A DNA stretch of 64,000 bases, from the NCBI RefSeq assembly GCF_030316855.1, contig NZ_JASZYR010000009.1, forward strand, positions 149,860 through 213,859, written 5' to 3'. Both the position numbers and the translations under genes were made by a program. Numbering within the stretch: the stretch's first letter is position 1; the number at the start of each line of letters is the position of its first letter. The stretch is from Variovorax sp. J22P240 (lineage in GTDB: Bacteria; Pseudomonadota; Gammaproteobacteria; Burkholderiales; Burkholderiaceae_C). Shown here piece by piece: positions 9,032 to 18,384 of this stretch. The notes under the pieces were generated by a model that worked only from the letters and a program-made list of their open reading frames with translations, was not told the origin of the DNA and did not search any database.

Positions 9032-9514
9032 GGTGCTTCCTTTGGATGTTGTTCTGGGCACGAACCCATGACAAGTAGTCTCTCATGGGAGGCTAGGGGA
9101 AAACCCTTGTCAATAGGAACCAGCATGTTCACGAAACGGAAACGATGTCTGACCGGTCACACGGGCCCCGAAGGCTCCGGTGGACACGAAGCGCTTGAAG
9201 TGGCCGCACGCCTTCACGGCCGCTCGCTTCTCGTTCGGAGCGGTGAACGCAGCCCCGTCAAATCAGGGATGAGGGGCGAAGTGACCTACGGCACCTTTTC
9301 CCAGAAGAACGCTAGGACACGGCGAGCGCCAGTCGGCGGAACTTCCAAGCGAAGTGGGCGCAACCACACTTAATCTCACGCCGCGGCCGCTGAGCCCTTC
9401 TTAGGCCAAGGAACAGCGCACTCACCTGACCGACCTTTGACGTGTAGGCGGCCGTCCAGCGCGGACGGACGGTTCGAAGCAGCCGACAAACGGTAGTACA
9501 CAAAAATACACATC
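9032..9514. other. Intergenic stretch with no recognisable gene
   Basis: No frame here has a plausible start, ribosome site and protein-like composition together. The composition is less GC-rich than the flanking genes towards the right end. No inverted repeat with a T-run and no RNA gene was recognised. Confidence 0.5.
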
Positions 9515-9543
9515 TTGTGACACTCGGTCACCTTTTGTATTAA
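9515..9543 (+). promoter_or_regulatory. Predicted sigma-70 promoter of the pilin operon, with embedded dyad
   Basis: TTGTGA at 9515-9520 and TATTAA at 9538-9543 are separated by 17 bases, a good -35/-10 arrangement 29 bases before the pilE start. A perfect dyad, GTGAC-ACTCG-GTCAC at 9517-9531, overlaps the -35 element and could be an operator. No sigma-54 TGGCAC-N5-TTGC element was seen here. Confidence 0.45.
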
Positions 9544-9571
9544 TCCGTTCGTCTGATTCAAAGGTCAACAA

Positions 9572-10039
9572 GTGCCAAACACTGCGCAAGAACGAACCCG
9601 ATCGGCGGGCTTTACGCTGATCGAAGTCCTGATCACCGTGGCCATCGTGGGCATCCTTGCCGCCATCGCCATACCAGCCTATTCGGACTACGTGAGGCGC
9701 GGGCAGGTGGTGGATGCGACCAATGCCATGGCCACCCTGCGCGCCAACATGGAGCGCCACTACCAGGACAACCGGACCTACAAGGACGTCGGCACCACCT
9801 TTCTCTCGCCGTGTTCGGCTTCCGCAGCGGCGCGCACCTTCGGCAACTTCGTGCTCAGCTGCAGCGACGGGCTGACCGACACCGCCTACACCGTCACGGC
9901 GACGGGCAGCGGACCCGTCAGTGGCGCGATCTACACGATCGACCAGGCGAACGTGCGCAAGACCACCGGCGTTCCCTCTGGCTCGGGCTGGAACACCTGC
10001 GACTCCGCCTGGATCCTGAAGAAGGGGCAGACGTGCTGA
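9572..10039 (+). CDS. pilE: Type IV pilin-like protein PilE
   Basis: This 155-residue prepilin has a short basic leader cleaved at G/FTLIEVLITVAIVGILAA by prepilin peptidase, the conserved Glu5 (FTLIE), and an N-terminal hydrophobic helix. A C-terminal disulfide pair is likely from the cysteines in WNTCDSAW and KGQTC. The start is GTG at 9572, with AAAGG about 8 bases upstream. It is the first gene of a tightly packed minor-pilin operon and its stop overlaps the start of fimT by 7 bases. It is probably a minor or structural subunit of a type IV pilus priming complex. Confidence 0.9.
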   Translation: MPNTAQERTRSAGFTLIEVLITVAIVGILAAIAIPAYSDYVRRGQVVDATNAMATLRANMERHYQDNRTYKDVGTTFLSPCSASAAARTFGNFVLSCSDGLTDTAYTVTATGSGPVSGAIYTIDQANVRKTTGVPSGSGWNTCDSAWILKKGQTC

Positions 10040-10659
10040 CGCGCCGCCGCGTTGCCGGGCGCGTCGCAGGCTTCACGCTCATCGAGATGCTCGTCACGAT
10101 GGTGGTGTTGACGATCCTTGTCGGACTGGCGATGCCCTCGATGAGCGCGTGGATCCGCAACAGCCGCTTGCGCACCGTCAGCGACTCGCTGCAGGACGGC
10201 CTGCGCCTGGCTCAGACCGAATCGCTGCGCCGAAGCCGCCAGGTGGTCTTCTCGCTGACCGACGACAAGGCCACCAGTACGATCTACACGGCCAAGCGCA
10301 ATGGCAAGAACTGGGTCATCAAGACCGTGCCGAGCATGATGGCCGACGAGACCAGCGCCTTCATCGAGTCCGGCGTCCTGACCGACCTCGGCTCGACCAT
10401 CAGCATCACGGGTCCGGCCTCGATCTGCTTCAACTCGCTCGGCAGGGTGGTCGCCAACGACAACCCCGGTGAAAACGCCGGCACCTGCAGCCTGCCGACT
10501 TCCGCACCTCCCGTTCAGACCTACGGCGTCACCTACAGCGACCTGAACTTGGGCGCCGACCGGCCGCTGCAAGTGAATGTCGCTCTCGGCGGCCAGGTCC
10601 GTCTATGCGATCCGGCGAAGACGCTGGATGCCACCCACCCCGACGGTTGCCCACCATGA
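10033..10659 (+). CDS. fimT: Minor pseudopilin FimT/GspH family
   Basis: The 208-residue prepilin-like protein has the cleavage motif AGFTLIEMLVTMVVLTILVG within its first 30 residues and a GspH/FimT-type globular part. The start is GTG at 10033, inside the last codons of pilE, which would couple translation. The frame extends upstream into pilE without further family similarity. FimT proteins help prime pilus assembly, and in some bacteria FimT binds DNA during natural transformation. Its stop overlaps pilV as ATGA. Confidence 0.88.
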   Translation: MLTRRRVAGRVAGFTLIEMLVTMVVLTILVGLAMPSMSAWIRNSRLRTVSDSLQDGLRLAQTESLRRSRQVVFSLTDDKATSTIYTAKRNGKNWVIKTVPSMMADETSAFIESGVLTDLGSTISITGPASICFNSLGRVVANDNPGENAGTCSLPTSAPPVQTYGVTYSDLNLGADRPLQVNVALGGQVRLCDPAKTLDATHPDGCPP

Positions 10660-11048
10660 ACGCCAAGATCCCCCCCCGCGATCGCCAGCAGACAGGCATT
10701 GCCTTGCTCGAAGTGCTGGTGGCGATCCTGATCTTTTCATTCGGCATCCTCGGCCTGATCGGCCTGCAGGCGCGCGCCATCACCTTCTCGACCGATGCCG
10801 AGGACCGCAACCGCGCCGCGATGCTCGCGAACGAAGCGGCCACCTTGATGTGGCTCAACAGCTCGCTGACCGTGCCCGAGGCATCGCTGACGCCGTGGAA
10901 GGCGCGCGTGGCGAAAGCACTTGCCTCCGGCCAGGGCGAGGTGGTGATCGACGGCAGTGCCGCCGATGTCTCGATCACCTGGCGAGCGCCCTCGAAACCG
11001 GCGTCGGACCCGCCGGCCCGCCTCGTCACCCGCGTGGTACTGCCATGA
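10656..11048 (+). CDS. pilV: Minor pilin PilV
   Basis: This 130-residue protein has the prepilin motif TGIALLEVLVAILIFSFGIL, which differs from the usual GFTLIE but keeps Glu5, and a short globular domain. PilV is part of the PilV-W-X-Y1 priming complex of type IVa pili. It starts within the ATGA overlap at the fimT stop and ends in an ATGA overlap with pilW, so the genes are translationally coupled. Confidence 0.88.
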   Translation: MNAKIPPRDRQQTGIALLEVLVAILIFSFGILGLIGLQARAITFSTDAEDRNRAAMLANEAATLMWLNSSLTVPEASLTPWKARVAKALASGQGEVVIDGSAADVSITWRAPSKPASDPPARLVTRVVLP

Positions 11049-12247
11049 CCAGAAGCATCCTGACCGATTCGAGAGGTCGCCAGCGCGGCCTGACGCTGAT
11101 CGAGCTGATGGTGTCCGTCGTCATCGGCCTGATCGTCACGCTGGCGGTCACCAGCGCCGTGACCTTCGGGGAGGCGACGAAGCGCTCGACCACCAGCACC
11201 AACGACATGGGCCAGTCCGGCTCCTATGCCGCCTACCTGCTCGACCGCGCGGTCCGCAGCGCCGGCTCGGGCTTTGCGCAGTCGTGGGACCTTGGCGGCG
11301 TCTTCGGCTGCAAGCTCACTGCGGCGCGCGGTGCGGCGGCGATCCTTCCACGCGCCACGGCCTTTCCGGTGCCCTTCGACAAGTTCCTCGGCGGTGCCGC
11401 GGGCAGCGCCAATCTGCGCGTCGCGCCGCTGATGATCGCGAGTGGACAAGGCACCGACGCACTGTCGGACGTGCTGGTCGTGATGGGCGGCAACGCGGCC
11501 GCAGGCGACGTTCCGCGGATCATCCGGTCCAGCGGGGCCAGCGCCAACATCCTGCGCCTGGACAACACCATCGGCATGAAGCAGGACGACCTGGCGCTGG
11601 TCAGCCAGAGCGGGACCACCGACTGCCTGCTCGAACAGGTCTCCGCCGCCAGCCCCGGCTTCAAGGACGAAGCCGACAACGAACTGCTGCCACTGGGCAG
11701 CACCTACTACACGGCCGGGGGCGGCGCACTGGCCACCCTGGCCGGCAGCGGAGCTGCCTACCTGTCGCCGCTCGGCAATGCGGTCGCCAACAACGTGCAA
11801 TTCCAGCTGTTCGGTGTCGGCGCCAATCGCACCCTGTTCAGCTATGACCTGCTCCGAAGCGGCGGCAACGACGATGCCCAGGCCATCGCCGAAGGCGTCG
11901 TGCGCATGCAGGCGATCTACGGGCTGGTCGATCCGGCCACCGGCGCGTTCACGAAATGGGTCGCGCCCACGGGCGACTACGCGATCGCGAAGGTCATGAG
12001 CACGCCGCTCACGGCCCGCAGCATCGCAGCGGTGCGGATTGCGCTGGTCCTGCGCACCAGCCACTACGAGAAGGCGAAGGACAGCGGCGAAAAGGTGGCA
12101 CCGACCGCCCTCAAGCTGTTCGGCGACCTGAGCGAAACGGCGCTGCACCAGACCGTGACCCTCAGCGACGACGACCAGCACTACCGCCATCGCGTGGTCG
12201 ATTTCACCATCCCGCTGCGCAACGTTCTGTTGCTCCCCAAACTATGA
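11045..12247 (+). CDS. pilW: Minor pilin PilW
   Basis: The 400-residue protein begins with a prepilin signal, RGLTLIELMVSVVIGLIVTL, and has the long PilW-type globular domain. It acts with PilV, PilX and PilY1 to start pilus polymerisation at the inner membrane. Both ends overlap neighbours by the ATGA arrangement (pilV and pilX). The true start at 11045 follows the pilV frame. The longer open frame upstream is a shadow of fimT and pilV. Confidence 0.9.
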   Translation: MTRSILTDSRGRQRGLTLIELMVSVVIGLIVTLAVTSAVTFGEATKRSTTSTNDMGQSGSYAAYLLDRAVRSAGSGFAQSWDLGGVFGCKLTAARGAAAILPRATAFPVPFDKFLGGAAGSANLRVAPLMIASGQGTDALSDVLVVMGGNAAAGDVPRIIRSSGASANILRLDNTIGMKQDDLALVSQSGTTDCLLEQVSAASPGFKDEADNELLPLGSTYYTAGGGALATLAGSGAAYLSPLGNAVANNVQFQLFGVGANRTLFSYDLLRSGGNDDAQAIAEGVVRMQAIYGLVDPATGAFTKWVAPTGDYAIAKVMSTPLTARSIAAVRIALVLRTSHYEKAKDSGEKVAPTALKLFGDLSETALHQTVTLSDDDQHYRHRVVDFTIPLRNVLLLPKL

Positions 12248-12858
12248 AACTGCCCTCGCCACTGCCGAGGCCGCGCGAGCGCGGCGTCGTGCTCCTGTTC
12301 TGCCTGATCATCCTGGTCGTGCTGCTGGCCGGCGGTGTGGCGGTGGTCCGCTCGATGAATGCCTCGCTGTTCAGTGCGGGCAACCTGGCCTTCAAGCGCG
12401 ACCTGGTCAATCGCGGCGAGCAGGCGGCCCAGAAGGTCCTGACGGAGTTCAGGACGGGCGGCCTCGCAGGCGCCACCGCCGACATCGACAGCAACCAGGC
12501 CCTGAACTACAGCGCCAAGACGCTGCCCACCAACGCCCGGGGCATTCCGCAGGCCTTGCTGAGCACGGAGGCCTACGGTGCCGTGGCCACGACCAAGATC
12601 GAGAACGCCGTCGACAAGGTGACCATCTGGTACGTGATCGACCGCCTGTGCAGTGACGTGGGCGCGGCGGCCGCGCTCGGGCCCAAGGGCTGCGTCTACG
12701 CGCCGCTGAACACCCAGGTCACCGGCGGCAGCAGCCAGCGCGCCCGCGAGGATCTGCCGCCGCCTGCCACGTTGATCTACCGCCTGAGCGTGCGCGTCGA
12801 TGGTCCCCGCGACACACAGGTCTTCCTGCAGTCGTCCTTCACCAAGCCCCAGACATGA
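12244..12858 (+). CDS. pilX: Minor pilin PilX
   Basis: This 204-residue protein has an N-terminal basic segment and hydrophobic helix, RGVVLLFCLIILVVLLAGG, of the PilX type, in which Glu5 is not conserved. It lies between pilW and pilY1 with four-base overlaps on both sides. PilX links PilY1 to the other minor pilins in the priming complex, which agrees with its position. Cysteines in RLCSDVG and PKGCVY may form a disulfide. Confidence 0.87.
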   Translation: MKLPSPLPRPRERGVVLLFCLIILVVLLAGGVAVVRSMNASLFSAGNLAFKRDLVNRGEQAAQKVLTEFRTGGLAGATADIDSNQALNYSAKTLPTNARGIPQALLSTEAYGAVATTKIENAVDKVTIWYVIDRLCSDVGAAAALGPKGCVYAPLNTQVTGGSSQRAREDLPPPATLIYRLSVRVDGPRDTQVFLQSSFTKPQT

Positions 12859-15800
12859 CAAGAGAGCAGGCGTTCATGAAAACTTCATTGCCTTGCATGG
12901 GCGTCGCACGCGTGCTCGCGCTCGCTGCGCTGCTCGGAGCGCACAGCTTCGTCGGCGCCGTGAGCCTGACGGACCAGCCCGTGTTCGCCACCTCGAACGT
13001 TCCGGGCAATCTCGCGCTGGCGCTGTCGGTCGAATGGCCCACCGCATCGAGAACGGCGCACACGGCCAACTACAGCAGCGCCAGCAAGTACCTGGGCTAT
13101 TTCGATCCGAACAAGTGCTACACCTACACCAAGGTCGCGACGGCCAACCCGGTCATTCCGGCCAATGGTGACGGCGTGTTCAGGGGCGATTCGAGCTACT
13201 TCAAGCCGACCGGCGTGGCGACCGGCCGCAAATGCATCGGCGGCGCGCTCGATGCCATGTGGAGCGGCAACTTCCTCAACTGGGCCGCGACCGCCACGAT
13301 CGACCCGTTCCGCTGGGCCATGACCGGCGGCCGGCGCGTCGTCGACGAAGTGCTCGACGGTGTCGAAACCACCATCCTCGAAAAGGGCTGGCACGGGGAT
13401 CGCGGCCTGTTCGACGACCGCGACCTCACGCCGAGCGAGATCGCGGGCGCAACGCCGTACGACGCCGCTTCCAGGCTCACGGTCCAGGTGCGCAATCGCG
13501 GCTTCGCGATGCGCCTGGTGACCACGGCGGGCGCGCTCCGGGCCGACTACTTCAACAGCAAGGATCTGTCGGGCACGCCCGTGACCGTGAGCAACGACAG
13601 CGCCGACCACGATTGGGGCAGCGATCGTCCCGTCGCCGGGATCAACGCCGATGGTTTCTCCGCGCGCTTCACGGGCAGCTACGTGGCGCCCGAGACCGGC
13701 GACTACATCTTCCGGGTCAGGGGCGATGACGGCGTGCGCCTGTGGATCAACGGCACGCAGGTCATCGATGGCTGGAAGGACCAGGGTCCGACGGACTACG
13801 ATGCCACGGTCCCGCTGACGGCCGGCCAGCCCTTCGACGTCAAGATCGAGTACTACGAAAACGCCGGCGGCGCCGTCATGCAGTTCGGATGGCGGCGGCC
13901 CTCCGCGGCCAGCGTCAAGTCGTTCACTTCCGACATCGGCGCTTCCTCCAGCGCCGACTTCACGATGCGCAACCAGGTGTGCGATCCATCGGCTCCGGGC
14001 GGTGTCGAGAGCAACTGCAAGCCGTACGGCTCGAACTGGAAGCCCGAGGGGCTGATCCAGCAGTACTCGCAACGCATGCGCTTCAGCGCCTTCGGCTACC
14101 TGAACGACAGCAGCGACCAGCGCGACGGCGGCGTCATGCGCGCGCGCCAGAAGTTCGTCGGCCCGAAAGAGCCCGTTCCCGGCTTGCCCGACACGACCAA
14201 TCCCGAGAACGAATGGGATCCCACCACCGGCAGATTCATCCAGAACCCCAACAAGGAAGATGCCGATGCGACGGCCGGATTGACTGGCATCGCCATCTCG
14301 GACAGCGGCGTCGTGAACTACCTGAACAAGTTCGGCCAGCTGCTTCCGGGCAACTACAAGGACTACGACCCGGTCAGCGAGATGTACTACGCGGTCCTGC
14401 GCTACTTCAAGTACCTTGGGAACGTCTCGGCGTGGAGCAACCTGAATTCGACCGACACGGCCACGAAGAGGCGGTTGCTCGACGGCTTTCCGGTGATCAC
14501 CGACTGGAAGAAGAAGGACCCGATCCAGTACTCGTGCCAGCGGAACTTCGTGCTGGGCATCGGGGACATCTACACCCACGTCGACAAGAACGTCCCTGGC
14601 AACTCGGACTTCAGGGTCCGCGAGCCGGGAGCGCCTGCAGAGTTCACTTCGGACCCGGACCTCGTCAACGCGGTGACGGCCACCAACAAGGTCGGCGCGC
14701 TCCAGGGCGTGGGCAGCATCGGCAGCAGCAGCGACTACAGCGGCCGCAACAACTCCGCGTACATCGCGGGCCTGGCCTACGACGCGAACACCGTGGACAT
14801 CCGTCCGGACGACACGGGTTCGCCCCAGACGAAGGGCATGCAAACGGTGCAGACCTACTGGGTGGACGTGCTGGAGCAGGACTTCCAGGCCAACAACCAG
14901 TTCTATCTCGCCGCGAAGTTCGGCGGTCTCAAGGTACCGGACGATTTCAAGCCCTATGCCGCCGAGCCGCCGGACATCCAGCAGAACTGGTGGGCGACCA
15001 GCGCAGACACCCTCACCGACACCCGGACCAACACCGTCCAGCCACGCCCCGACAACTACTTCACCGCGGGTCGGCCCGACACGATGGTCGACGGCCTGAC
15101 GCGCGCCTTCGCCAGCATCGCGAATGCCATCAAGGCGTACACCACGTCATTCTCGCTGTCGACCGTGCAGGTGTCGTCGTCGGGCGCGGACTCCTACGCC
15201 TCACAGTACGACTCCGATGGCTGGACCGGCGTGCTGAGCGCCGGCAAGATGACTTTCGGCAAGGACGGTTCGCCCAGCGTGGAAGCCCGCTGGACCAGCG
15301 CGGGCGCCTTTGAAGCACAGCTGGCCGGAACCGGATGGGATGTGAAGCGTCGCGTCGTGACATGGGACCCCGTCGCGCGTGTCGGCCAGCCCTTCCGCAA
15401 GGAAACCCTGACGACCGCTCAGTTCGACCTGCTCAACACGCCGTGGGACTCGCCCAACGGCGACGACCGCGCCGACTTCCTCAACTACCTGCGCGGGGAT
15501 CGCAGCAAGGAAAAGACCTCGGCCCTCAGCGCACTGCCCTATCGCCATCGCAACGCGCTGCTGGGCGACATCGTGGACGCCAAGGTGACGCCGGTGGCCC
15601 CGCCGATGATGCGGTACTCGGAGTCGATCAACCCGGGCTACGCGGCCTTCAAGGCCGCCAAGGCGTCGCGCACCACGATGGTCTATGTGGGCGCGAACGA
15701 CGGCATGCTGCATGCCTTCAAGGGTGGCCTCACCGACGCGTCGGCCGGCACCGAGCAGTTTGCCTATGTGCCCAGCGCGCTGTACGCCGGACCCACGGGC

Positions 15801-17051
15801 CAGTCGACGCTCAATGGCCTGGTCCAGCTCGGGAACCCCAACTATGAGCATCACTTCTATGTGAACGCCACGCCGCAAGCCTTCGACATCGACTTCAACA
15901 ACGCGGGAGGTAGCTTCACCACCACGAGCAAGGACAACTCGGACTGGCGTTCCGTGCTGATCGGCGGACTCGGCAAGGGCGGCAAGAGCTTCTTCGCGAT
16001 CGACATCACCGACCCGGACAGCATGACCACCGAGGCGATCGTCAAGGACAAGGTGCTCTGGGAGTTCACCGACACCACCATGGGCTACAGCTACGGCGCG
16101 CCCAATGTCATCAAGACCAAGAAGTACGGCTGGGTGGTGGTGCTGACCTCGGGCTACAACAACAGCAACGGCTACGGCTACCTGTACCTGGTCAACCCGC
16201 GCAACGGCGCGCTGCTCGAGTCGGTGCGAACGCCTACCGCGTCGGCTGGGCTGGCGCAGGCGACCGCCTACATCAAGGACTTCACGGATGGCACGGCCGA
16301 TGCGATCTACGCGGGCGATCTCGACGGGCAGGTGTGGCGCTTCGACGTCAGCGCCGAGCGCAGTGCCACGGGGTCCTACCCCGCGCCGGTGAAGCTTGCG
16401 AGCGTCACCGACGGCGCCTCCAATCCGCAGCCGATCACCTCGCAACCGCTGGTCGAGATCGATCCCAAGTCGCGCAAGCGCTACGTGATGTTCGGCACGG
16501 GCCAGCTGCTGGACACGGTCGACATCAAGTCTGGCGCGGCGCAGGCCTTCTACGCGTTCGAGGACGGCACGGCGAACCTGTTCGGCGCCACCACCGGCAT
16601 GTCGCGTTCCGGCCTCAAGTCCATCACGAATGCTGACCTGGTCAGCACCACGCCGATCGACTTCACGGGCAAGAGAGGCTGGTACATCGAACTCGGCAGC
16701 ACGGACAACGTCGGCTGGCGGATGATCTCCAACGCGACGTCCCACGACGGCGTCGTGGCCTTCGCGTCCCTGCTGACCACGGGCACTGCGTGCAGTCCCG
16801 CGGGCCAGAGCAACATCTATGCGATCAAGTTCGGCAGCGGGGCATCGGCCTTGGTGACGCCGGAGGGGACCCCGATGGCGCTCGCGTTCAACGCCGCCGC
16901 GATCACCGATCTGAAGTTCCTCGGCGTGGATGGCAAGGCCCAGGTCATCGGGGGCGACGTGGAAGGCAAGCGCCGCAAGTTCGACACCAAGCCCGGCGGC
17001 GACCCGGGGGTGCGCCTCTTGAACTGGCGGGAGGTGCCGACGATCGATTGA
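12855..17051 (+). CDS. pilY1: PilY1-type pilus tip adhesin with PA14 domain
   Basis: The 1398-residue secreted protein may start at 12855, or at 12876 (MKTSLP), which directly begins the signal peptide ending near VGAVS. The N-terminal third contains WSGNFLNWA and IDPFRWAMTGGRRVVD, typical of large PilY1 proteins. A PA14 carbohydrate-binding-type domain occupies about residues 228-353, recognisable by YVAPETGDYIFRVRGDDGV and LWINGTQVIDGW. The C-terminal half is the PilY1 beta-propeller, with VYVGANDGMLHAFKGG and IYAGDLDGQVWRFD. No MIDAS DxSxS motif of a von Willebrand A domain was found. PilY1 caps the pilus, promotes extension and can act in surface sensing. It is the last gene of the operon. 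Confidence 0.92.
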   Translation: MTREQAFMKTSLPCMGVARVLALAALLGAHSFVGAVSLTDQPVFATSNVPGNLALALSVEWPTASRTAHTANYSSASKYLGYFDPNKCYTYTKVATANPVIPANGDGVFRGDSSYFKPTGVATGRKCIGGALDAMWSGNFLNWAATATIDPFRWAMTGGRRVVDEVLDGVETTILEKGWHGDRGLFDDRDLTPSEIAGATPYDAASRLTVQVRNRGFAMRLVTTAGALRADYFNSKDLSGTPVTVSNDSADHDWGSDRPVAGINADGFSARFTGSYVAPETGDYIFRVRGDDGVRLWINGTQVIDGWKDQGPTDYDATVPLTAGQPFDVKIEYYENAGGAVMQFGWRRPSAASVKSFTSDIGASSSADFTMRNQVCDPSAPGGVESNCKPYGSNWKPEGLIQQYSQRMRFSAFGYLNDSSDQRDGGVMRARQKFVGPKEPVPGLPDTTNPENEWDPTTGRFIQNPNKEDADATAGLTGIAISDSGVVNYLNKFGQLLPGNYKDYDPVSEMYYAVLRYFKYLGNVSAWSNLNSTDTATKRRLLDGFPVITDWKKKDPIQYSCQRNFVLGIGDIYTHVDKNVPGNSDFRVREPGAPAEFTSDPDLVNAVTATNKVGALQGVGSIGSSSDYSGRNNSAYIAGLAYDANTVDIRPDDTGSPQTKGMQTVQTYWVDVLEQDFQANNQFYLAAKFGGLKVPDDFKPYAAEPPDIQQNWWATSADTLTDTRTNTVQPRPDNYFTAGRPDTMVDGLTRAFASIANAIKAYTTSFSLSTVQVSSSGADSYASQYDSDGWTGVLSAGKMTFGKDGSPSVEARWTSAGAFEAQLAGTGWDVKRRVVTWDPVARVGQPFRKETLTTAQFDLLNTPWDSPNGDDRADFLNYLRGDRSKEKTSALSALPYRHRNALLGDIVDAKVTPVAPPMMRYSESINPGYAAFKAAKASRTTMVYVGANDGMLHAFKGGLTDASAGTEQFAYVPSALYAGPTGQSTLNGLVQLGNPNYEHHFYVNATPQAFDIDFNNAGGSFTTTSKDNSDWRSVLIGGLGKGGKSFFAIDITDPDSMTTEAIVKDKVLWEFTDTTMGYSYGAPNVIKTKKYGWVVVLTSGYNNSNGYGYLYLVNPRNGALLESVRTPTASAGLAQATAYIKDFTDGTADAIYAGDLDGQVWRFDVSAERSATGSYPAPVKLASVTDGASNPQPITSQPLVEIDPKSRKRYVMFGTGQLLDTVDIKSGAAQAFYAFEDGTANLFGATTGMSRSGLKSITNADLVSTTPIDFTGKRGWYIELGSTDNVGWRMISNATSHDGVVAFASLLTTGTACSPAGQSNIYAIKFGSGASALVTPEGTPMALAFNAAAITDLKFLGVDGKAQVIGGDVEGKRRKFDTKPGGDPGVRLLNWREVPTID

Positions 17052-17259
17052 GGGGCGCGCCGGGGCGGATCAGAGCGCGTTCGCGACCAGCGTCGCGGGC
17101 CGCGCTGCCTCGCGATGGACTGCTTTCCTGATCGGGCACTTTCGTGCGGCCGCCTTGCGGCGCCTGGCTTGATAGGCCCGAGCTTCCAGCTCACCTGCAA
17201 ACCGGCTGCCTGCACCGTCACCACGGCACTGGCCCGGAGCGCCGCGCCCGACCCTGGGG

Positions 17260-18384
17260 TCAACGCGTCGGTGGCTCCTGCGGCTTGTCCCTGGCGGCGA
17301 TTCTTGCCATGTCCCCGCGTTCGATGCGCTGGGCGATGTTCTCGCGGGCGTGAAGCACCAGGCGTGTGCCTTCGTGCTGCGGATACTTCTCGGCTTCAAG
17401 GATCGCGAGACCGAGCGATTTCACCGCGCGACCGTGATGCGGGAACTCCTTCTCGAATTCGCGCCGCTCCATCGCACGGAACGCGGCGCCCTCGCGCGCC
17501 CACTGGAGCATCTGGGCACCGGGCGGCGTGGCGTCGCACCGCGCGACCTCCTCATCTCGCCATCGCAGCACCTGACTCGCCAGGTCGCGCGGCACCGCGG
17601 GATCGTTCACCAGGCGCCGGACCAGGGTCTCCCACCGCATGGCGAGTTGCACGAGCTCCCGCGGCGGGGGCACGCGGTCGCGCTCCACGTCCAGCGTCGC
17701 CTGCGCGCGCGCGGCACGCACCCACTCGCCGTCGATCAGCCGGTTCTCATAGAACTGCAAGCCCTTGACGTCGATGATTCGCAGTCCATCGACCGCCCGG
17801 CGGTCCTCGAGCTGTCCCATGACCATGCGCACCTGGGCGACCGCAGCATCGTGCTTCAGTATCGTCGTGACGGCGCACGGCAACCCGCGCCCGCGTCCGA
17901 GGTCGTGGCGCGCGACAAGCAGGATGCGGCTCCATGCCGGATCCGTGCTGACGAACACGGTCTGCACCGCGTACGCCGCCTTGCGCAGCGCCACCGCCAG
18001 GTTGGGCAACGACGCCTTGCCATCGTCGAGTTCGTTCTCGATGAGCAGGTGGACGCGTTGCTGGCGGGCGTCCTGCATCGCGCGATCGAACCAGTCGGCG
18101 ACGTCGAGTTCCAGCCACGATGCGTTGGGGCCCTCGACGGTCCGATCGGCAGGATGGTAGGCGCGCAGACGATCGGCGCAAAGGTGGACTGCCGGCCCGG
18201 CCGTCTTCAGAAGCTCACGCCGCAGCCGGGACGCCGCGGTCGGCACCCCTGCGCCGGGCTGGCCCGCCACGATCAGCGCGACGGGCGTGGTCGCGGCGCT
18301 GCTGCCTGCGAACAGGTCGGGCCGAATCCGGCGAACGTAGATGCGATCGCGCTCCTGCGCGCCGAGACGTTCGGGCCGGGTCAT
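17260..18384 (-). CDS. Zeta-toxin-like protein with degenerate P-loop
   Basis: The 374-residue protein has the layout of a zeta toxin kinase (a UDP-GlcNAc kinase family) in its N-terminal 200 residues. There is a P-loop-like strand LIVAGQPGAGVPTAA at about 36-50, the substrate motif ADRLRAYHPAD, and an ENELDD segment after a hydrophobic strand. The Walker A lysine expected in GQPGSGKT is valine here, so ATP-dependent killing activity is doubtful. The C-terminal 150 residues are helical and charged, and I do not recognise them. It overlaps the upstream RHH gene by ATGA and ends the leftward conjugation operon. Confidence 0.7.
   Translation of the reverse strand: MTRPERLGAQERDRIYVRRIRPDLFAGSSAATTPVALIVAGQPGAGVPTAASRLRRELLKTAGPAVHLCADRLRAYHPADRTVEGPNASWLELDVADWFDRAMQDARQQRVHLLIENELDDGKASLPNLAVALRKAAYAVQTVFVSTDPAWSRILLVARHDLGRGRGLPCAVTTILKHDAAVAQVRMVMGQLEDRRAVDGLRIIDVKGLQFYENRLIDGEWVRAARAQATLDVERDRVPPPRELVQLAMRWETLVRRLVNDPAVPRDLASQVLRWRDEEVARCDATPPGAQMLQWAREGAAFRAMERREFEKEFPHHGRAVKSLGLAILEAEKYPQHEGTRLVLHARENIAQRIERGDMARIAARDKPQEPPTR

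Noticed and set aside
9516..9532. CRP/Vfr-type TGTGA...TCACA site before pilE
   Set aside because: The spacing between half sites is 7, not 6, and the right half is TCACC. It is kept only as a dyad.
12885..16745. Very long open frames (over 500 codons) on the strand opposite pilY1
   Set aside because: They mirror the real gene's codon pattern, have Arg/Ala/Gly-rich translations and no family motifs, as expected in high-GC DNA.
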